Notes: a model not told the origin generated them from the letters alone. A stretch of DNA of 64,000 nt from Desnuesiella massiliensis (GCF_001403615.1 NZ_LN879457.1:1524910-1588909), one strand, 5' to 3'. Shown: positions 45,326 to 54,527, counted from the stretch's first letter. A program made the numbers and translations.

Positions 45326-45600
45326 AAAAAACCCTTCGTCCTAATATAATAGGACGAAGGGTGAATCTCCGTGGTACCACCTAACTTTGTACAAATGTAC
45401 ACTCTCTTAATAGTACGGGCATCCATGCCGATACTACCTCTCTTTTAACGGTGAGAACTCCGATAAAGCCTACTCTCTCAGAAGATTTCGGTTTATTGCT
45501 CCAAGGCTACCTTCATCACATCCATCATAGGAAATTTCCACCAACATTCCTTCTCTTTATTTCAGGGTAGTGACTACTCCTCCTCATCAACGCATTATAA
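45326..45600 (-). promoter_or_regulatory. T-box riboswitch of valS
   Basis: On the minus strand the leader ends in the T-box motif AGGTGGTACCACGG (45382-45369) followed by an intrinsic terminator with a perfect 12-base stem (45331-45342 with 45351-45362) and a T-run. The stem I region upstream contains GAAGGTAGCCTTGG, in which GTA (45510-45508) is a plausible valine specifier codon. Uncharged tRNA-Val would pair with the specifier and T-box, form the antiterminator and allow valS transcription. I set the 5' limit by eye. Confidence 0.92.
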
Positions 45601-45673
45601 TTTAATTTTTCTATATAATATCAATATTATTATATGCTGTCAATAGATACTTATACTGTATTTTTAAAAGTTT

Positions 45674-46444
45674 TTATTTTATAATACTTTCAAATAAATT
45701 TTGTGATTCTTTTGAGGTAATCTCTACAATTTTATAAAAAAACTCTTTCTGGGTTAAATCTCCTCTCTCTATAGTCTCATCTATCTTTCCATCCCTTAAA
45801 AATAAAAGCTTTTTAGCGTAGCTTGCTATCATTGAATCATGAGTAACCATTATTATGGTTATGCCTTCTTTTTCATTAAGCTCCTTAAGTAGCTTTAATA
45901 GTTCATGAGAATTCTTTGTATCTAAATTTCCTGTAGGCTCATCTGCAACTATCATTTTAGGCTCTGTAATTAAGGCTCTTGCTGCTGCAGCTCTCTGACT
46001 TTCCCCTCCTGAGCATTCCACTGGAAATTTATCTAATATTTCAGAAATACTAAGCTTTTCCGCCATATTCTCTACTTTTTTATTTATTTCACTCTCTGCT
46101 TTATCAGCTAAGGCTAAAGGTACACCAATATTTTCTCTTATAGTTAAAGAATCTATAAGATTAAACTCTTGAAAAATAAATCCTAACCTCTCATATCTAA
46201 ACCTTCCAAGATCAAATTCATTTATTTTAAGTATATTTACCTTGTCAATTTCTACTACACCTTTCGTTGGCATGTCTATGGTAGATAATACATTTAAAAG
46301 TGTTGACTTGCCGGAACCAGATGGTCCCATTATACATATATAGTCACCCTCATACACAGTTAAGCTTACACCATCTAAAGCTTTACCCTTACTTTTATAA
46401 CCATAAATTTTAATTATGTCCTTTGCTAATACTATCTCTTTCAT
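45674..46444 (-). CDS. ABC transporter ATP-binding protein, BceA-like
   Basis: A 256-residue ATPase with Walker A GPSGSGKSTLLNVLSTID, signature CSGGESQRAAAARAL and Walker B MIVADEPTGNLDTKNS, followed by TIIMVTHDSMIASYAKKLLFLRDGKI. The pattern is of the LolD/MacB-BceA group, which pairs with FtsX-like permeases for peptide antibiotic sensing or removal. It follows the permease gene by 11 bases. A GGGGG site precedes ATG at 46444. Confidence 0.88.
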   Translation of the reverse strand: MKEIVLAKDIIKIYGYKSKGKALDGVSLTVYEGDYICIMGPSGSGKSTLLNVLSTIDMPTKGVVEIDKVNILKINEFDLGRFRYERLGFIFQEFNLIDSLTIRENIGVPLALADKAESEINKKVENMAEKLSISEILDKFPVECSGGESQRAAAARALITEPKMIVADEPTGNLDTKNSHELLKLLKELNEKEGITIIMVTHDSMIASYAKKLLFLRDGKIDETIERGDLTQKEFFYKIVEITSKESQNLFESIIK

Positions 46445-46455
46445 AGTAATCCCCC

Positions 46456-47718
46456 TTATAAAGACCCCAATATTAACTTTTTATATGCTCTATAAGTTAT
46501 TATTGCTGTCACTACAAATGTAATTATAAATATACCTAGCAACACTAAAGCTGATGCTATTGAAATAATACCTATCTTTCCATAAGTAATTAGTAACACC
46601 AGTATGTGTACCAATGGAACGCCTATAGTTATACAATAAAACATTTCTATTTCTTCTCTAATTATTTTTTTAATCTGCTCCTCGCTATAGCCTAATATAT
46701 TAAGTTGTTTAAAGGACTTTTTTCTATTTACTGCTTCAATTATGACTTTATATATGATAATCAATGACATAAATATCATAATAACTACATAAGAGAACAT
46801 ACTCATGGCTTTTAGCTGAGAAACCTTACTATAGCTTCCTATAAGGCTAATGAATAAGACACTGGATATGGCGAGGATTATTACTAAAAAATTAGTTTTT
46901 CTTAATGAATAATTTAAATTGCTAAAGGATATTAATTTCAGCTTATGACTAATATATTTTTTCTTCTTTATGTTCCCTATTTTATATGGAATATAGTATT
47001 GTATAACTCCTTGTGCTCCATATACTCCTATGGTTATCACAAGAAAAATAAAAAAAATACTATCCTCACCTAAATTTGCCGGCACTAAAAGTATTGGTAT
47101 TAAATATATAATTAAGTACATAACTGCAAATTTAAAACTTTTTTTGTCAGGTGTATATAGTTGCTTCTCTACAGCAAGTAGGTCTTTAATATCCTTTTTA
47201 TATGCATATCCCGCATTTACTAAAACTAGAAAGAAAACTTCCATAGCTATGACTGCTATGGTACATACGAATCCTTGCATAGAAAATATCCACACGCTAT
47301 CGCTTATTCCTAATATTTTGTACATCATCAAAATAAATGTTGGCATTATACTTATACCTATTAATAACCCTAAGGGGAGAGCTATTATCATAATTATAAA
47401 GGTCTGATAAAGCAACAGCTCTATTAATCTATATATAGATATGCCACTCAAGCTTACTATAGATAGCCCTTTCGCCTTACCCATAATAAAATAAGAGTTG
47501 CAGAAAAATACAAAAAGTATGGCTATGAAAATAATCCCTAACGCCTCCATTTTATATATCATTGAATAATTACTATCAATTACGCTGAAATTACTGTTAA
47601 ACATTATATTAAAAAAGTTAAATATCACTGCTGTAGAAAAAATTATTGATATTACATATAAAACACAGCGTTTTAAATCAGCTTTAAGCATCCTTAACCC
47701 AAAATTATATAATCCCAT
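46456..47718 (-). CDS. FtsX-like ABC permease, short BceB-type
   Basis: A 420-residue membrane protein with about ten hydrophobic segments. MGLYNFGLRMLKADLKRCVLYVISIIFSTAVIF resembles the BceB/VraG N-terminus, and the C-terminal LKAMSMFSYVVIM...FKQLNILGYSEEQIKKIIREE is an FtsX core. It is much shorter than BceB (about 650) and lacks the large extracellular domain that recognises bacitracin-like peptides. Resistance or signalling is therefore uncertain. GGGAG precedes ATG at 47718. Confidence 0.8.
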   Translation of the reverse strand: MGLYNFGLRMLKADLKRCVLYVISIIFSTAVIFNFFNIMFNSNFSVIDSNYSMIYKMEALGIIFIAILFVFFCNSYFIMGKAKGLSIVSLSGISIYRLIELLLYQTFIIMIIALPLGLLIGISIMPTFILMMYKILGISDSVWIFSMQGFVCTIAVIAMEVFFLVLVNAGYAYKKDIKDLLAVEKQLYTPDKKSFKFAVMYLIIYLIPILLVPANLGEDSIFFIFLVITIGVYGAQGVIQYYIPYKIGNIKKKKYISHKLKLISFSNLNYSLRKTNFLVIILAISSVLFISLIGSYSKVSQLKAMSMFSYVVIMIFMSLIIIYKVIIEAVNRKKSFKQLNILGYSEEQIKKIIREEIEMFYCITIGVPLVHILVLLITYGKIGIISIASALVLLGIFIITFVVTAIITYRAYKKLILGSL

Positions 47719-47852
47719 ATACTATTTCTCCCATTATAACCTTATATTGTATTGTTATAATATTATATCATTATGCTGTAAATAATATGTATTTTTTCAT
47801 TCTATCTCAATAAATTTTCGAGTTATATTTGCAGTCAATTGTAGCTATAAAA

Positions 47853-47892
47853 AATAAAGGAGATATCCTTCTAAAAGATACTCTCCTTTATT
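47853..47892 (-). terminator. terminator downstream of the YdeI-like gene
   Basis: Two 11-base arms (47853-47863 and 47882-47892) form a stem with an 18-base loop about 100 bases beyond the YdeI-like gene stop. Transcription on the minus strand meets T-rich sequence after the stem. Confidence 0.5.
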
Positions 47893-47931
47893 ACTATTAA
47901 ATTATCTCATTGTCCTACAAGAGCTTCTATA

Positions 47932-47968
47932 TCATTACTCTATGCACAAAACCTGCATAGAGTAATGA
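47932..47968. repeat. 15-base perfect inverted repeat
   Basis: A perfect 15-base stem (47932-47946 with 47954-47968) and a 7-base loop, 25 bases after the YdeI-like stop at 47993. There is no T-run, so an RNA-stability hairpin or protein site is possible as well as termination together with the next hairpin. Confidence 0.5.
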
Positions 47969-47992
47969 GGTATATAAACATACTAATTTATT

Positions 47993-48451
47993 TTAAATCT
48001 TTATACCATCTTCTAATTTAATAATAGCCTCCTGTATACGCTTTTCTCTAGTTTCTGCTTTCTTAGCTGAGGTTATCCATTGAAAGTATTTGCGTTGGTT
48101 TGAATAAGATAGACTTTCATAAAATTCTAGTGCCGCCTTATTTTTTTCTAGTTCATTCTTAAAATCTTCTGGTAATTCTATAATGCGATCCTCTTCATCT
48201 TTTTCTATTTCCACTAGAATTGTATCCCCAGGTCCTTTACCTATTTTATTTCTTAGCTCTTTTGTTATCCCTAATATATAACAAGGCATTCCCATTTTCA
48301 CTATAGATCCTCTATACTCAGCTCCATCAAAATAAGCTTTTACCTTTACTCTCTTTGCACCAAACTCCTTTTCGACATCAAAGGGAATTTCAACAAAGGT
48401 AGCATCTTTATCTCCATGGTTTTTTATTATAGCATTGAACTTATAACTCAG
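47993..48451 (-). CDS. YdeI/DUF1905 family protein with non-ATG start
   Basis: A protein of 152 residues if started at CTG 48451. The N-terminal half YKFNAIIKNHGDKDATFVEI, FDVEKEFGAKRVKVKAYFDG and EYRGS is a DUF1905 domain; the C-terminal half (LPEDFKNELEKNKAALEFYE, LSYSNQRKYFQWITSAKKAE) is the YdeI/OmpD-associated part. The first ATG/GTG in frame (48301) would remove the whole DUF1905 core. AAGGAG lies nine bases before CTG, and three before an ATT codon, so CTG is the best start. Function unknown. Confidence 0.75.
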   Translation of the reverse strand: MSYKFNAIIKNHGDKDATFVEIPFDVEKEFGAKRVKVKAYFDGAEYRGSIVKMGMPCYILGITKELRNKIGKGPGDTILVEIEKDEEDRIIELPEDFKNELEKNKAALEFYESLSYSNQRKYFQWITSAKKAETREKRIQEAIIKLEDGIKI

Positions 48452-48571
48452 TGTAATCCACTCCTTACAATCTTTATGATTAATACTATCATATTTTAAT
48501 AAAAAAATACTATGGTAACTATTATATCTTAATAAAGTTTACCATAGCCTGCTTACTTTTTATTTAATTAA

Positions 48572-49654
48572 CTATTTGTTCAGTTTCAGCTTAACGTTAA
48601 AACTAATTATCTCTTTATTGCTTTCAGCCCATATCTCTCCACCATGAAGCTCAATTATCTTTTTAGAAATAGCTAATCCTAACCCAGAGCCAGGCACATT
48701 ATTAGACCTGGAAATATCATTCCTATAAAATCTTTCGAACATTTTGTTTATATTATCCTTAGAAATATGATGACATTTATTAGAAAAACTTATTATAACT
48801 GCTCCATCCTTACTCTCTAAATTAACAATTACTTCAGAAGGTTTATAACTATATTTTTCTGCATTATTTAAAATATTTTCAAATACTCTAACAATTTTTT
48901 CTACATCTATTTTTATAATCAATTCATTTTCAGGTATATCAGCTACAATCTTCAGATCCTTTTCATCCAAGATTGGTGCGTATTCTCCTAAAATCTGATT
49001 TAAAATAGCGCATATATCCGCTTCTATAAGGTCTAATTTTACTTCGCTATCTGATAGTTTTGTAAATTCAAATAGTTGGTCTATAAGACTTTTTAGTTTA
49101 TTAGATAGATTGTATGCTGAATTTATATATTCTTTTTCCTCTTTTTCACTTTTAAATTTTTCATTTTTTAAGAAATCCATATATCCTATTATTGAAGTAA
49201 GCGGTGTTCTTAAGTCATGAGAAACATTAGTGATAAATTCAGTTTTAATTTTTTCAATTTCTCTTTCTTTTTCAAATTTACTTTTTAACTCTCTTGACAT
49301 AATATTTATATTTTCACATAATTCAGCAAGTTCATCCTTACCTCTAATCTCAATTGTAGCCCCAAAATCCTCATTTGCAATTTTTTTAACCTGCTTTGAA
49401 ATATATTTGATATACTTTATCTCTCTATTTATAATCAAAACAAAAATTAAAACAAAGGAGGCAATTCCTATAATATATATTAGCAATCCTGATATGATAG
49501 ATGCATGAATACTCTTGTATAAGTTAGGAAAAAAATAAAGGTTTTTTATATAAGGCTGAATCTCTGACATAATGAATATTGATGTGAAAAAGCTTACTAC
49601 AACAACTAATAATAGCTTAATACTTATTTTACTGATTGATGGAACTCTTTTCAT
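48572..49654 (-). CDS. sensor histidine kinase, VanS-like
   Basis: About 360 residues: two membrane helices (about 10-28 and 53-75) around a short external loop, a HAMP domain, the H-box FITNVSHDLRTPLTSIIGYM with the phosphorylated His, N-box NILNNAEKYSY, and GSGLGLAISKKIIELHGG. Layout and sequence resemble VanS-type kinases. I prefer ATG at 49654, which overlaps the regulator stop as ATGA, over the upstream ATG at 49675. The signal is unknown; the neighbouring methyltransferase hints at a membrane or envelope theme. Confidence 0.88.
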   Translation of the reverse strand: MKRVPSISKISIKLLLVVVVSFFTSIFIMSEIQPYIKNLYFFPNLYKSIHASIISGLLIYIIGIASFVLIFVLIINREIKYIKYISKQVKKIANEDFGATIEIRGKDELAELCENINIMSRELKSKFEKEREIEKIKTEFITNVSHDLRTPLTSIIGYMDFLKNEKFKSEKEEKEYINSAYNLSNKLKSLIDQLFEFTKLSDSEVKLDLIEADICAILNQILGEYAPILDEKDLKIVADIPENELIIKIDVEKIVRVFENILNNAEKYSYKPSEVIVNLESKDGAVIISFSNKCHHISKDNINKMFERFYRNDISRSNNVPGSGLGLAISKKIIELHGGEIWAESNKEIISFNVKLKLNK

Positions 49655-50337
49655 ATTTTGTAACCAACTCCCCATATGGTTTTAATATACATGGGATGTT
49701 TAGGATCTTCCTCAAGCTTTTCTCTTATCTTAGTTATATGAACCATCACCGTATTATCCGATTTATAAAATTCTTCTCCCCATACCCTTTCGTAAATCTT
49801 TTCTATGCTGAAAACTATCCCCTTATTCCTTGCTAAAAGCTCTAAGATATCGAACTCTTTAGGGGTAAGCCTAACTTCTTTTCCTCCTACATATACGAGC
49901 CTAGTATCTATATTTATAGTTAAATTGCCTATTTCCATTATATTCTTAGATATACTTTGAGTATTGCTATATCTTGTGTAGCGTCTAAGTTGAGATTTAA
50001 CCCTAGCTATAAGCTCCATGGCATTAAAAGGCTTGGTAATATAATCATCAGCACCAGAAGTTAATCCATGAATTTTATCTAGGTCTTCTGCCTTTGCTGA
50101 TAAAAAAATGATAGGCATCAAGTTATTTTCTCTAATCTTCATGCATACCTCTATACCATCAATTCCAGGCATCATTATATCAAGAAGTACTAGGTCAACT
50201 CCACTTTCTTTAATAATCTTCAGTGCTTCATATCCATTTTCTGCCTTCAATATTTCAAAGCCTTCATTTTCTAAATATATACCTGTCACCTTTCTTATCT
50301 CTTCATCATCGTCCACTATAAGGATTTTGCTCGTCAT
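49651..50337 (-). CDS. OmpR family response regulator, VanR-like
   Basis: A 228-residue regulator. Receiver: ILIVDDDEEIRKV, phospho-acceptor Asp in LVLLDIMMPGIDGIEVC, and Lys in ADDYITKPF. The C-terminal winged helix contains LTPKEFDILELLARNKGIVFSIEKIYERVW and TVMVHITKIREKLEEDPKHPMYIKTIWGVGYKI. ELIARVKSQLRRYTRYS after the receiver is very like VanR. It is coupled to the kinase gene, and follows the methyltransferase gene by 18 bases. AAAGGAG precedes ATG at 50337. Confidence 0.92.
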   Translation of the reverse strand: MTSKILIVDDDEEIRKVTGIYLENEGFEILKAENGYEALKIIKESGVDLVLLDIMMPGIDGIEVCMKIRENNLMPIIFLSAKAEDLDKIHGLTSGADDYITKPFNAMELIARVKSQLRRYTRYSNTQSISKNIMEIGNLTINIDTRLVYVGGKEVRLTPKEFDILELLARNKGIVFSIEKIYERVWGEEFYKSDNTVMVHITKIREKLEEDPKHPMYIKTIWGVGYKI

Positions 50338-50355
50338 ATTAAAACTCCTTTCGGA

Positions 50356-50916
50356 TTAAGATATTCGGCATTTTAAAACATAAGCTGGTGGTAAATTGAG
50401 CCATACCTTTTTATAATCAATACGTTTAAAGTAATTAGAAATATACTCCTTTTTTAATAGGGTATATTGAAATGTAATAAATAATCCATCTTTTCTTAAT
50501 ATGCTTCCGGCTTTCTTCAATATTTTATTAGAAACGTTCTTAGGTAAACTTGCAAAAGGCAATCCAGAAACTATATAATCAACTTTTTCAATATTATATC
50601 CTTCTAAATATTTATCTATATTTTCAGCAGAATCATTTATTATTAATATATTATCATAGTCAGCATATTTCTCAATTAATTGTCTGTAAAACTCTTCATT
50701 ATATTCAATTAATATCAATATAGTATTCTTTTCTTTATTTTTAAGAAGCTTGTCAGTAAACACTCCTGTACCTGGTCCATATTCTACAATACACTTTGCA
50801 CTTTGAAAATCTATATCATTAATCATATTTTCTGCTAATTTATCAGAACTAGGAGCTATGGCCCCAACAGTCCTTGGAGACTTAAAATACTCTATCAAAA
50901 ATTTTATCCATTTCAT
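50356..50916 (-). CDS. SAM-dependent methyltransferase, PmtA/KsgA-like
   Basis: A 186-residue class I methyltransferase. The start KWIKFLIEYFKSPRTVGAIAPSS is typical of phospholipid N-methyltransferase-like proteins, followed by SAM motif I CIVEYGPGTGVFTDKLL and VDYIVSGLPFASLP in place of the NPPY motif. AGGAGGG precedes ATG at 50916. As first gene of an operon with a two-component system, it may modify lipids under envelope stress. rRNA methylation is less likely given the motif. The substrate is not proven. Confidence 0.8.
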   Translation of the reverse strand: MKWIKFLIEYFKSPRTVGAIAPSSDKLAENMINDIDFQSAKCIVEYGPGTGVFTDKLLKNKEKNTILILIEYNEEFYRQLIEKYADYDNILIINDSAENIDKYLEGYNIEKVDYIVSGLPFASLPKNVSNKILKKAGSILRKDGLFITFQYTLLKKEYISNYFKRIDYKKVWLNLPPAYVLKCRIS

Positions 50917-51004
50917 ACTAAACCCTCCTAAAGTTCAATTATAGATTCAGTATAAAGGATAAATATTAATATTCTCCTTAAAAAATTCTTAAAAAATCTT
51001 AAGA

Positions 51005-51565
51005 TTAAATTTTATCATTCTTTACTAATGTATAGATACTATTCTCTCTTTTAAGTATATTAAAGGCCACCATCTCCCTTCTGATTGTACAAAAGTCATC
51101 GTGGAAATCAGCAATAATTATGTTAACCTCTCTTTCTGCATAGGACTTACCAGTTTCAAATTTCTTTGCAATTTCTTCAAGCACAATTTTTCTTTTCTTT
51201 TGTTGAACCGGAATGGATTTTAGCTTCCCATATTGAAAAAAGGCAGCTATAACACTATCTTTATATTGCTCTTCTCTTTCAACTTGTATATCCTTCTCCC
51301 TTTCTCCCACATTGATTAAATCCTTTAGGCTTAATGAAAGTATGTCATCATTCAGATGGTATACTACATAATACTGTTCCTTAACAGAATAAACTAATTT
51401 TACTTCTTCTAACTTTTTTAAATGAAAGGATATGGTAGAAGGTGCTAAATTCAATCTTTCCGATAATAGTTCAACATACATAGGACTTTCCATTAAGTTG
51501 TTTATAATAAGTAATCTTGATTTATCCGCAAGGCATTTAAAAATTTTTATACAATCCTTTTCCAT
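51005..51565 (-). CDS. ArsR-type regulator with DUF2087 domain
   Basis: A 186-residue protein. Residues 1-80 form an ArsR winged helix (CIKIFKCLADKSRLLIINNLM, LNLAPSTISFHLKKLEEVKLV). Residues 105-180 are DUF2087: GKLKSIPVQQKKRKIVLEEIAKKFETGKSYAEREVNIII and FCTIRREMVAFNILKRE. No metal-binding cysteines as in classical ArsR are seen in the recognition helix. It begins directly after the next gene upstream, so the two are coupled. AAGGAG precedes ATG at 51565. Confidence 0.88.
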   Translation of the reverse strand: MEKDCIKIFKCLADKSRLLIINNLMESPMYVELLSERLNLAPSTISFHLKKLEEVKLVYSVKEQYYVVYHLNDDILSLSLKDLINVGEREKDIQVEREEQYKDSVIAAFFQYGKLKSIPVQQKKRKIVLEEIAKKFETGKSYAEREVNIIIADFHDDFCTIRREMVAFNILKRENSIYTLVKNDKI

Positions 51566-51973
51566 TTATATCTCCTTATAAAATCTATGATAATATTCTA
51601 TAAATAAATTTTTAAGCTTATCTGCTGTAGCTAGCTTAATTTCCTCCTTGTAATATTCCTCCATCATGTTAAACTGCTTATCTTTAACCATTTTTTCCTT
51701 CCAAGGAGCTGGTATTTTATCAAAGAAGGCAAGGTATGCTTTTGAAAGCTTATTGAGTTCCACATGATCAGCTTCAACCTTCTTACAAGAATTATTATAG
51801 CTTATATTAAACATCTTATAAAATATATCTCCCACATTTACCTTTATAGTCTCTAAAATGGCTTCGTCTTTCGCTCCTTCTTTCCCTAACCTAGAAGAAT
51901 TTTCTTTCCATGTATTAATTAGCGTTGTAATCTCTTTTAGATATTCCTCTTTTAATTGTTCACAGGCTGTCAT
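51566..51973 (-). CDS. uncharacterised helical protein, 135 residues
   Basis: I do not recognise this family. The sequence MTACEQLKEEYLKEITTLIN is followed by mostly helical, charged sequence with a PAPWKEKMVKDKQFNMMEEYY segment; no signal peptide or membrane helix is visible. It ends one base before the ArsR-DUF2087 gene and so shares its mRNA, which suggests a functional link such as a co-regulator or target. AGGAGG precedes ATG at 51973. Confidence 0.75.
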   Translation of the reverse strand: MTACEQLKEEYLKEITTLINTWKENSSRLGKEGAKDEAILETIKVNVGDIFYKMFNISYNNSCKKVEADHVELNKLSKAYLAFFDKIPAPWKEKMVKDKQFNMMEEYYKEEIKLATADKLKNLFIEYYHRFYKEI

Positions 51974-52020
51974 TTTTAAGTCCTCCTAATTTTAATCATT
52001 TTTAACTATCTTATATTCAT

Positions 52021-53058
52021 TTACAATACTATTTTAGCGCCATCCATTAAAATTTCATTATCTAATTCAATTTTAATTGGTGTAAATATAAAATCCATAT
52101 GAAGCTGTGAGGAATTCTTTCCTCCAAACATATTATTCATTCCTATGGCTATATGAGCAGTTCCTTTGCATTTTTCATCAATGACTGTGCAACCTATTAA
52201 TCCTTTAATATTTTCATTTAATCCAATTCCAAACTCTGCAATCATATCCTTATCACCTGGAAATTGATTTATAAATTCCATAAGCTCCTTAGAGGAACAG
52301 CCTATTAACTTACCAGCTTTAAATTCTAGCAGCACATTAGTAAGCCTTCTTCTTTGAAAAATAACTTGAGGAATCGATATTTCTCCTTCTGCACTTTCTT
52401 CTACTGGAGCGATAAATACCTCTCCGCAAGGAATATCTCCTGTGCCGTCATCCTTATGCCAGGATCTATTCTCTAAATTAAAAGTAAGCACCTTATCATC
52501 CTCACTGTATATTGTAACCTTATTCTTGGACTTCAGCTTATTTATAAGGTCTGTACATTCTTCTTTGAGCTTTTTAAAATCAATGGTCAACGCATTATAC
52601 ATTGCTTCTTTATAAATTTCATAATCTATATCTTCCGCCATAGCATTCTCTTCTGTGGGTACCCTGACTTGAATAAATAAATCCTTTCCTTCTGTGAGCG
52701 CTCCAAATAGCTTTCTCATATATGCACCATACAACGGAAATTTATCCTTAGGAAAATCCTTATGGGGAGCTGGTCCATACATAAAGATATCAATGACAAC
52801 ATCTGCTAATTTAAAAACTCCAAAATATTTGTCTGGAAAATCTAAATATTCTTGTGATACCTCTGTGAAGTAGGTTTTAATTAGTTCCCTGGATTGTTGC
52901 CATCTAATTGGTACCCCACCAACCTTTGCAATTTCTAATGCAAATTTATCTAGTATAGCTAGATCTTCATTTTCCCCCAAAAAATTTAGCAGTACTATGG
53001 ATCCTCCTTTGATTTCAAAGCCACTGACCATATTAGGAATAATCTCTGTAAAATTCAT
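52021..53058 (-). CDS. M29 family aminopeptidase-like protein
   Basis: A 345-residue metallopeptidase of the AmpS/AmpT (M29) family, which removes N-terminal residues from peptides in the cytoplasm using two metal ions. Ligand-bearing motifs are present: GDIPCGEVFIAPVEESAEG (Glu), IAEFGIGLNENI (Glu), GTAHIAIG (His) and SSQLHMDFIF (His, Asp). It is somewhat shorter than the usual 370-410 residues, mainly at the N-terminus. GAGGAGG precedes ATG at 53058. It could process peptides imported by Opp. Confidence 0.85.
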   Translation of the reverse strand: MNFTEIIPNMVSGFEIKGGSIVLLNFLGENEDLAILDKFALEIAKVGGVPIRWQQSRELIKTYFTEVSQEYLDFPDKYFGVFKLADVVIDIFMYGPAPHKDFPKDKFPLYGAYMRKLFGALTEGKDLFIQVRVPTEENAMAEDIDYEIYKEAMYNALTIDFKKLKEECTDLINKLKSKNKVTIYSEDDKVLTFNLENRSWHKDDGTGDIPCGEVFIAPVEESAEGEISIPQVIFQRRRLTNVLLEFKAGKLIGCSSKELMEFINQFPGDKDMIAEFGIGLNENIKGLIGCTVIDEKCKGTAHIAIGMNNMFGGKNSSQLHMDFIFTPIKIELDNEILMDGAKIVL

Positions 53059-53393
53059 CTTTATACCTCCTCAAGAACCTTTTAATAATTAACAATTCAA
53101 TTTAGGTCAAAAATAGAATTAATTATATAATATCTATTTTTATATTTATCTAAATAAATCTTAACAACCAAATCATATAATGTCAATATAATTCTATAAA
53201 TATAAAAATATATTTTACTTTTCTATTTCAGTACATTTTTAAAATAAAAAAAGATTATGTCAAAATATAATTTCTATCTTGATATACTTTCTTTAATAAA
53301 GTTCTTTATATTAATCTTTGAATAGTTTTTACTTGTAAAAAGCTTTATAATGGTTATTATAATCTAAACTTATTGCACGGAGGGGTGTTGTAA
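53059..53393. other. 335-base intergenic region between divergent genes
   Basis: This stretch separates the minus-strand aminopeptidase gene from the plus-strand glyoxalase-like gene. It is very AT-rich. TATAAT-like boxes are plentiful (for example around 53347 and 53359), but I cannot fix a promoter pair with confidence. No hairpin, repeat or small gene stands out. Confidence 0.4.
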
Positions 53394-53765
53394 ATGAAAT
53401 TTACTTTTGACCACAACAATATTAATGTCTTAGACCTTGAAAAAAGTCTTAAATTTTATAAAGAAGCCTTAGGCTTCGAGGAAGCTAAAAGATATAATCA
53501 TCCAGATGGCAGTTTTATTTTAGTATATCTAAAGGATGGTGTTACCAATCACCAGCTTGAACTCACTTGGTTAAGAGACAGAAAGGAAGCTTATAATTTA
53601 GGGGATAACGAAATTCACTTAGCCCTAAGAGTAGATGATTTTGATGCGGCTTATGGGCATCATAAAAATATGGGATGCATATGTTATGAAAATAAAGAAA
53701 TGGGTATATACTTTATAGCTGATCCAGATGGGTATTGGACAGAAATTCTTCCAAGGCACCTGTAA
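53394..53765 (+). CDS. VOC family protein, glyoxalase I-like
   Basis: A 123-residue vicinal oxygen chelate protein. Probable metal ligands are His7, Glu56, His75 and Glu117, matching the H-E-H-E set of nickel-type glyoxalase I. Other motifs are KSLKFYKEALGFEE and PDGYWTEILPRH. It might isomerise a methylglyoxal-thiol adduct; clostridia lack glutathione, so another thiol would be used. GGAGGGGTG precedes ATG at 53394. A metallo-beta-lactamase-fold gene follows closely, as if one operon. Confidence 0.85.
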   Translation: MKFTFDHNNINVLDLEKSLKFYKEALGFEEAKRYNHPDGSFILVYLKDGVTNHQLELTWLRDRKEAYNLGDNEIHLALRVDDFDAAYGHHKNMGCICYENKEMGIYFIADPDGYWTEILPRHL

Positions 53766-53792
53766 TATTATTTTATAAGGATGGAACCTGTT

Positions 53793-54521
53793 ATGAATAA
53801 AGCTAAAATTCATTATTTGTATCATGACGGCTTCATAGTGGAAACAAATTCTCATATTTTAATATTTGATTATTTTAATAACAGCAGTGACAGCAAAAGC
53901 AGAAGGCTAAGGGATGGTGTAATTCCTGAAGAAATTTTTAGCACAGAAAAATCTATTTGTGTCTTTGTTTCTCATGGTCATGAAGATCACTTTAACCCCT
54001 TTATATTTAATTGGAGAAATGTAAATCCTGATATACAATATATTTTAAGCAGTGATATAGAAATTAAGGATACTTATCCTGAACATAGGCTAATTTCAGA
54101 AGGAGATAGCATTCAATATGATCAAATCTTTATAAAAGCATATGGTTCAACAGATATAGGTATATCATTTCTTGTAAAGGTAGATGGGATAAATATCTTC
54201 CATGCTGGGGATCTAAATTGGTGGCATTGGAAGGATGAAAGCGAAGAATATAATGTTGAAATGTCTAAAGCCTTTAAAGCCCAAATACAAAGGCTTAGGG
54301 ATGAAAAAATAGACATAGCCTTTTTTCCTGTAGATCATAGACTTGAAGAGTACTATTATTTAGGGGGGCAATACTTTATTGAAAATTTATTTCCCAAATT
54401 ATTTATCCCCATGCATTTTGGGGATAACCCTAAGATTACACAAAGCTTTGCTGAAAGGTTAAAAAATTTTGATATTGATATAGTAATCATTAATAAACGC
54501 GGACAGGAAATATTATTTTAA
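53793..54521 (+). CDS. metallo-beta-lactamase fold hydrolase
   Basis: A roughly 242-residue protein. The metal motif is VSHGHEDHFNP (HxHxDH), with FHAGDLNWWHW carrying the next Asp and PMHFGDN the last His. It resembles UlaG-like MBL proteins. It lies just after the glyoxalase-like gene; a hydrolase partner (as in glyoxalase II) would make sense but the sequence is not clearly GloB. The ATG at 53781 overlaps AAGG of the only ribosome binding site, so I use ATG at 53793. Confidence 0.82.
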   Translation: MNKAKIHYLYHDGFIVETNSHILIFDYFNNSSDSKSRRLRDGVIPEEIFSTEKSICVFVSHGHEDHFNPFIFNWRNVNPDIQYILSSDIEIKDTYPEHRLISEGDSIQYDQIFIKAYGSTDIGISFLVKVDGINIFHAGDLNWWHWKDESEEYNVEMSKAFKAQIQRLRDEKIDIAFFPVDHRLEEYYYLGGQYFIENLFPKLFIPMHFGDNPKITQSFAERLKNFDIDIVIINKRGQEILF

Positions 54522-54527
54522 TTTATG

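Noticed and set aside
45244..45426. 60-codon open frame on the minus strand upstream of valS
   Set aside because: It lies inside the T-box leader and covers the antiterminator and terminator stems, so it is RNA structure and not a gene.
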